In this document: piece after piece, positions 57,900-64,000 of the stretch
Layout: each line of letters opens with the position of its first letter
Position numbering within the stretch: the first letter of the stretch is position 1
Source: Capsicum annuum
Lineage: Eukaryota; Streptophyta; Magnoliopsida; Solanales; Solanaceae
Assembly: GCF_002878395.1 (NCBI RefSeq)
Contig: NC_061118.1
Coordinates: 1,892,513 to 1,956,512 of the forward strand
Direction of reading: 5' to 3'
Length of the DNA stretch: 64,000 nt
Translations under genes and position numbers: made by a program
The notes under the pieces: generated by a model
The model's database searches: none
Seen by the model: only the letters and a program-made list of their open reading frames with translations
What the model was told of the DNA's origin: nothing

Positions 57900-59388
57900 G
57901 GCATGGGATAGGGAATTAGTCGAACCAAACCCCAAAATTGAGCAACAGTATCATCAATTGAGGAGAGAAGCAGGACTTCTCCACTAATTCCAGCAAATTC
58001 ACGAGGAACAAGATGATCCTGCTCTCATGGCTAAAGAACAACTAGCCCACAGGACAGTTCGCGAAGTGGCAATCCCACTTTCAACTAATTTGACCTCCCA
58101 TTTTCAGAATCGACTGCTGGAGGTAATTTTGAGCTGAAACAAACCATAGTGCAGATTTTGATCAGTAGTGGACAGTTTATGGGGCTTTCATATGAAGATC
58201 CACGTGTCCATCTGCATAACTTTTTGGAGATCAGTGACATATTCATCCTGACGGGTGTGTCAACTAATTATGTAAGGCTGACATTATTCCCATTTTAACT
58301 GTTGGGAAGCAAAAAAGTGGTTGAATGCTGAGCCAACAAATTCAATCATTAATTGGTACAAATTAGTCTAGAAATTCCTCATTCGATTCTTTCCACCTGG
58401 AAAGACTACGAGACTGCGCAGTGAGATTGTGTGCTTCAAACAGAAGCCAGATGAGAATTTATATCATGCTTAGAAGTAGTTCAAAGCACTTCTTTGGGAT
58501 TGTCTGCATCATCAGCAGTCCAACAAGGTATTAGCTCACCCTTTTATTGAGGCACTTGACCATAACACAAAAAAATTGCTAGAATCAGCTGCAGATGGTC
58601 AAGATTTAGAGCTGACGTATGATGAGCTTTATACTTTGTTGAACCAGATTGCGTAAGAAAATCCCTAATGGCATTTGCTACAAAGAAGATTGTAGGTGTG
58701 TTGGAGGTGGATAATTTTACTTCTATATCTACCCAAATTTTTTCACTACAAAATCACATATGCAATATGAAGTTAGGGGTTACACAGCCTCTAGTCATAG
58801 TTAATACAATTCAATAGACTGCAGGTTGGTGTAAGGTTTGTGGTAATAATGGGCATTCAGTGGTTATGTGTACTCCAAATTCTGAGTCTGTGATGTTTGT
58901 GGGCAATTCTCAAAGTTCGAATTATGGGAATTCTAACAATCTAAAGTGGTAGATTCAGCCACCAAATCAATAATGGAACTCCCAACAGCAGCAGTTTCAG
59001 CAGTAGCAAGTTCATAATAATCAGGCCATAACTTATATTAACAATGTGGAAAAGATGTTGAAGCAACTTATGGCTACTCAAGCATAATTGGTAGAAGATA
59101 TAAAGAGCCATCATGCAGCTACAAGGATCTTGGGGTTGAAAATTGGTCAATTTATGAAGGCACAAAATACAAGCCTCAAGGTGGTTGGCCAAGTGATACT
59201 GAAAATCTGAAACAAGTAATGGCCACTTTGAGGAGTTGTAAAGATCTTAATGAAGGACTTTCAAAAAAAAGCCAAGGTGATAAATGCAGAAGAGGAGGAT
59301 CCTAAGCAGGTAAATGACAGAGCTACAAAAAATTCAAGAAAGTATGAGTACTTGAAAACAAAAGTTACTAAACAGGTGAAGGAAAGAT
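57900..59388 (+). pseudogene. Element G gag, cut by element I
   Basis: Athila-type capsid: HQLRREAGLL near 57955, then QFMGLSYEDPRVHLHNFLEI and VRLTLFPF (58170-58300), the LPxEDPxxHLxxFLExCD...RLRLFPFSL signature of this group. A CCHC zinc knuckle CKVCGNNGHSVVMC at about 58830-58871 has all four ligands. A Gln-rich stretch follows (NSQQQQFQQ). Stops and shifts occur about every 100 bases. It ends where the LTR of I begins; protease and the rest would be past the right edge. Confidence 0.88.
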
Positions 59389-61102
59389 AGCGAACAAGAG
59401 CACATGCAAGTGTATGTGGTCTACAAAGTAGTAAAGTGGCCTTCAAGAAATCCGAATATCGATCCAATAGGGACTTGTGGTAAACAACTATCCAATTCTA
59501 GTTTAACAACTTGAGAAGAGTGACAAATAAAGTTTTAGAGTTGTAAGCTAAAATTAAACTAAACTAATGCGACAAAGTAAATAACCTTGGACAATTTATG
59601 GATAAGGACCCCAGTTTAAGACTTACGAACAATCGTACAATATTATTGAACTTCATTCATTAAATTGCTTATCTTGGTTGTTGATTCATAGGTTTAATTA
59701 CATGATCATGGTCTCCCGACCTCTAACCATTTACCTAATATAGACATTACAAATACATCGTTGAGCAGGGATATAATAATCCAATTAAGTGTTTTAAAAC
59801 TATCTTCCAATGTTTGAATCAAGTAAGGCTTCTAGGTACATTCATGTCCCAGATGCTAATTCAAAATCCTTATTTTTTACAAGACTACGAACCTTACCTT
59901 GCTTATACCCATGTTCTATCTTTCTATTCCCCCTCCCGATATCACAAGGTTGAAAATGAATATATTCTAAAGGTAGTTAATCCTTAAAATAGTTAAAACA
60001 AGGATTAACAAACAACCACAATGATAAGCGAATCAAAAAACTTAATTCAAAATGAAAGTACTCATGATCTTGGACTTAACCATGAAAAGGGAGTTTAGCG
60101 TTTAATGGAAATATTCATCAACCAATCCCTTGGATTGATGATATAAAACCATAAAGAAACTAAATTAAAGAATGATAAAACCTAAAAAGAAGTTGTGATA
60201 GCCTCCAATATCTTCCAAGGACGTCTAAAAGTGTCTTAAATAATGAGTAGAAAGATGTATTTATAGTGGACAACAATTCCCAAGACTTTTAGGATTTAAT
60301 TTGCACTTTTGGCCATGTGTGAATTGGACCTTGCATCGCACAAGCTGGAAATGAGAGTGGAAGTCGCGTCGTGAGGCTTAAAGGTGGTGTGGAAGTCGCG
60401 ACGCACCCTAATCTTAAGGGATCACTATTTTAGGTCCCTTATAAATCCTTAAGTATATTACACATGCCAATTGGCCTTTCCCTCATCCCACACGTGCCCT
60501 GGACATTCCAGGACTCCAAATTGCATCCAAGTTGTGTATTGTGCTTTTGTTGATCCATTTAGAGCCTTTTAAGTGGTTTCCACTTGATTTGAAACTTGTA
60601 TATTCTTCATATATCATCATAATCCATTAAAAATAATCCTATATAATTATACATAAAAATTTAGAGCTCAAAATGACACAACATCTAAAACGGTGAACTA
60701 GAAACTCGAGCTAAGCATATGCTTCATTCACTTTGATTTCTAACTTATTGTTTTGACTCTTGTCTTGATACAATTGGCCCTTGAACATTAACAAAAAGAT
60801 GTTTCACATATAAATACACGAAAACAACCTTAGTAACTCATTAAACACGTTAGAACCCAATATGGTAGACTAGACAAACACCTAACTCAAGCTAGTCACA
60901 TTAGTTTTCTCGGTTGAACTCTAAATGATAAATTTGAATCAAAACTTGCTTGGAAACACCATTAAACATTGTAAACACATATATGTACACTTATATGCAC
61001 ATTAATCTCATTATTAATACACTAAACACATGAATCATCCTTAAAACAAGGCTAAATAGGCTAGAATAGTTTCGCTAGAATTCATAAATACACCCAACAT
61101 TA
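59389..61102 (-). mobile_element. Element I: Athila-like 3' LTR (1.71 kb)
   Basis: Its left part is nearly the same as 63784-64000 (GTCTACxAAxTAGTAAAGTG, GCGACAAAGTAAATxAC). Its right end CACCCAACATTA adjoins the polypurine tract. A CpG-rich piece with AGTCGCGTCGTGAGGC and AGTCGCGACGCACC lies at 60361-60410. The left terminus is set by alignment to the G LTR end and is accurate to a few bases. Confidence 0.86.
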
Positions 61103-61137
61103 CCACCCCACACTTAAAGTCTTGTTCGTCCTCGAAC
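61103..61137 (-). other. Element I polypurine tract
   Basis: Minus strand GTTCGAGGACGAACAAGACT then TTAAGTGTGGGGTGG, directly before the LTR: the standard Athila-type tract. Confidence 0.85.
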
Positions 61138-62690
61138 AATTCTTAACTATAAACATAATAATATGAAGACACTCCATACTTATACTACATGCCAGACACT
61201 CAAGCTAGTGCTAAAATGACTACACAGAATGCAAGCTACCACACTAAGCATTTTACAACACAATTTAAAGCTCAAGAACACTACTCAAAAACAACCTAAA
61301 CTCAAGAATTTACTCACCTAAGTGGCAAACTCATGCATATTTTTCAATCAAGAACATCTTACAAATCACCCACATTCATCAAACATGTGCCCTCACCACA
61401 AGAGAGTTACCCATAATCACTCATAATTATGCAATTTATCTTAATAGGTACAAAAATCAAGTTGCGCTTACTCTCACAAGGAATTCACAAGTTACACACA
61501 ATGAACCATAGGCTTGCTCTTAGTGTATGCTCCACTTATATTAGAATGTCAAGTATAGGATTAATTAGGTCTTTTCCGGGTTGTAATGTAGGCTAAGGGA
61601 TGGGTATAAACTATTTTGGCCAAGAATAGTGACTAACCTCTCTAAGTGTTTTAACACTCTACGTCATACATTTAAAACCAATCTCCAACAACCAAAATAC
61701 ACCATTTTTAATACCCCATTCTCTTGTTTTTCACCCCATCTCTTTTAAGTATTTTCACAAACACATGGCAGAAGTATTACTAATTACCTCGCGAATCAAT
61801 TTTTTCTTTCTTTTTCACAACCATGATAATATTTCTAGCATAATTTCTATCACACCCATCCACCATATATCAATTATCGACACCAATAAATATTTCCTTG
61901 AGGCATCAAATTTACCTTTTCCCTCTTATTTCTCAAACTCCTTACTCAATTAATTTTTCATTAAAGCGCCTAGGAGCTTTTTGGATCAAATTAAGGTCTA
62001 TCAAATAAGGGATTAGGCTACTTATGTGTCTACAAAGAAAAAGCTAAAGGCTCAAAGGGGGTTAACTAGGATTATGCACAAAGGTAGGACAAAAATAAAG
62101 TCTAAAACAAGGCTATCAAGGAAATGCCTAAATCATCTCCTAAACTCCCATTCTTTATTTCACTTTACACACTTATCGGGCACAAGTAATATACAAATAT
62201 CTCACATCACACATGGCATATGCTTGACTCACATATGATCATCATAGACTCCCAAGCAAACAATAGCACCAATTCAAATTTAAGCCAACAAGTACAAGAG
62301 TCAGAAACATGAACCTAAGAGTCCCAAAAATAGTAATTCCAAAACACTTACACTATATAATACAAAATAGCACCAACAAGAATATCTTCTCTATTCCTAA
62401 ATAGAGAATTTTAAATTGAGCCCATAATTAGGAATTTCCCTACCCCACACTTAAAAATCTGCTTTGTCCCCAAAGTGAATTTAAAAGTAAGAGATAGAAT
62501 TACTCCCTAAAGCCTCTAGGACTAGTTAGTAGCATCTTTACACATAAAAAAGGTCTATGGGGCCCCACACTCAGTATTTGCCATGCTCTTTAGCTCAGGT
62601 TTTCAGTACTCAAACTTCCTATCAACTTGCGACTCAATCAAAAACAAAACTACGTGAAGAAAAAACTAACAAACTAAAAATAAAACATAC
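61138..62690 (-). other. Element I 3' noncoding region
   Basis: About 1.5 kb with no protein match on the minus strand and only short chance frames on either strand (such as 61765-61953 and 62026-62238). In complete Athila elements this position follows pol and may hold an env-like gene; none is seen. It contains a second polypurine-like motif at 62437-62475. Confidence 0.6.
62437..62475 (-). repeat. Internal copy of the Athila polypurine motif
   Basis: Minus strand CACTTTGGGGACAAAGCAGA then TTTTTAAGTGTGGGGTAGGG. It repeats the layout of the tract at 61103-61137 (GAGGACxAA...TTTAAGTGTGGGGT), 1.3 kb away from the LTR. Confidence 0.7.
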
Positions 62691-63640
62691 CTACTTGACT
62701 TGAGTTGCCTCCCAAGAAGCACCTAATTTAGTGTCGTGGCACGACTTAGTCAATTTTTTCCTCAACCTTGAGGATATAAATTTTACCCCCAACATTGCAT
62801 CTATCTTTTTGCCTCGATCATAGGAAGGTGGTACAATAATTAAGTAACCGAGTAGTGGAATATGCATGGTAAACCACTCGGCCTTAAAGTGAGGCGTGTT
62901 TTTATGTTGCTTATCTAGTGCAAAATCAAGAACATAGGATTCTTATTTCTCATCTTCATACTCTTCCACTATTTCAAATGATTCCACAGACAAAACATGA
63001 TCTAAACATAATGTAGAAAAGTGTTTTGAGTGAGGACCAACTAATCCCACTTATAATTTTACATCATCAACATCACGCTCACTTTTATTCACCTTCTCAA
63101 TTTCAGTCTCAAGAGAAAGAGGACAATTGAGTGGCTATGATTCTTGTGTTTGTTCCACAGCTTGGCTAGGATCCTTTATTTCTTTTTTTATCTTCTATGG
63201 AGATTGTGGTGGTGGTATCTACTTAACCTATGCAGCAACTTTATTTTCTGAGTTCTTAGATTTTCTTGAATTATCAGCAACTTTGTCTACATCTGGTTGG
63301 GGAGTCAAGTCTGCATCTATCTCAAGTTGATTATACAATTGCTTTACAGACTCCCGATGGTTCTTCATGTCTTCCAACAACTATATTTAAGACTGTAAAA
63401 CTTGTTTCATCATCTCTTCTAAATTGCTCATTCGAATTGGGGCTAGGTTATTCTGAACCTGCGGTTTTTAAAACTGTCGCTGCTGATTATAGGTATTTAC
63501 ATAGTATTTTCTTTGTTCATAGCCCACAAACATTATTGAATTAGGGTTGACAGCACACATATCTTCAGAATGACCACTATTGCCATAAACCATACACCAA
63601 CAAGAATTGTCATCACTCAAAAACCATATATCCTAGGCTG
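62691..63640 (-). pseudogene. Element I gag tail joined to a conserved C-terminal segment
   Basis: The minus strand reads CMVYGNSGHSEDMC, a zinc knuckle with the second Cys changed to Tyr, then NPNSIMFVGYEQR (compare NSESVMFVGN in G). A linker follows with LEEMMKQVLQS and ESVKQLYNQLEIDADLTPQP. After a stop the same frame goes on with SLETEIEKVNKSERDVDD, FKAEWFTMHIPLLGYLI and VKFISSRLRKKL, then KLGASWEATQ before the final stop at 62691. About 310 codons with about six stops in one frame. Capsid and all pol domains are missing. I do not know the role of the C-terminal segment. Confidence 0.72.
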
Positions 63641-63783
63641 ACATCTCAAGAAGGGTGTAAGAAAATAGAAATAAAGGAAAATAAAAAAACTAATAAAAAA
63701 CAAAAACTATTTATAACTCAATATAGAAAAACTAAAAATGACATAGTTGCTAATTCAAGTCCCCAACAGCGGCACCAAAGACT
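63641..63783 (-). promoter_or_regulatory. Element I primer-binding site and shortened leader
   Basis: Minus strand TTTGGTGCCGCTGTTGGGGA (63760-63779) is the Athila/Tat primer region with two changes. Only about 120 bp separate it from the gag zinc knuckle, so the capsid-coding part is deleted. Confidence 0.85.
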
Positions 63784-64000
63784 TGACAGTGCCTAAGCGT
63801 ACACATAAATATACGTGGTCTACCAAATAGTAAAGTGGCCTTCAAGAAATCTCAATATCAATCCCACAAATTGAGTAGAGTGACAAATAAAGTTTTAGAG
63901 TTGTAAGCTAAAAGTAAACTAAACTAATGCGACAAAGTAAATGACTTTGGACAATCAAAGGATAGAAACCCAAGGTTAAGGATTACGAACAATCATATGA
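63784..64000 (-). mobile_element. Element I 5' LTR, start only
   Basis: TGACAGTGCCTAAGCGTACA onward matches the left part of the 59389 LTR. It runs off the window edge. Confidence 0.85.

Noticed and set aside
63266..63544. 92-codon plus-strand frame near the right edge
   Set aside because: Lies opposite the gag tail of element I.
1..64000. A new defence, biosynthetic or other gene system
   Set aside because: All recognisable coding sequence belongs to copia, gypsy or Athila-like retrotransposons and is broken by stops; no host gene or operon-like cluster is present.

Overview
The window looks like gene-free plant heterochromatin built almost entirely from degenerate LTR retrotransposons inserted into one another. 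I see no credible host gene, tRNA, rRNA or CRISPR array. The organism is inferred to be a large-genome flowering plant. The chromovirus-like Ty3/gypsy families, with tRNA-Met type primer sites and gag starting M-P-P-R or M-A-R, together with the Athila-like elements, would suit a nightshade relative. That family-level guess comes from general resemblance and is unproven.

I use letters for the elements. A copia element runs off the left edge (1-1123). An Athila/Tat-like LTR on the minus strand (H, about 1600-3296) follows. A solo Ty3/gypsy LTR (F, minus, 3739-12405) is flanked by a diverged 5-bp target duplication and is split by element E (plus, 4924-11440). E is a tandem of LTR fragment, internal tail, LTR, internally deleted body and LTR.

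From 13264 to 56090 there is a Russian-doll stack. Element D (minus) is interrupted in its protease by element A (minus, 16731-53957). The 5' LTR of A is interrupted by element B (minus, 24274-52190). The gag of B is interrupted by element C (plus, 30096-48701). C is an uncommon tandem of three LTRs and two internal regions. D also carries a partial tandem at its left end. Target-site duplications, the uninterrupted sister LTR of A and rejoined coding order support the nesting.

The right end (56091-64000) is an Athila-like element G (plus) sitting in the right LTR of D. G is itself interrupted in gag by a related Athila-like element I (minus). I has a very short internal region holding only the gag tail and a 3' noncoding part, so it looks non-autonomous.

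Every coding region is a pseudogene with stops and frameshifts, although many catalytic residues survive. Nothing here is a working gene system. The value of the window lies in its recombination history (tandem LTR arrays in three families, solo LTR, microhomology deletions), in LTR cis-element architecture, and in a methylation-like decay of LTR termini.
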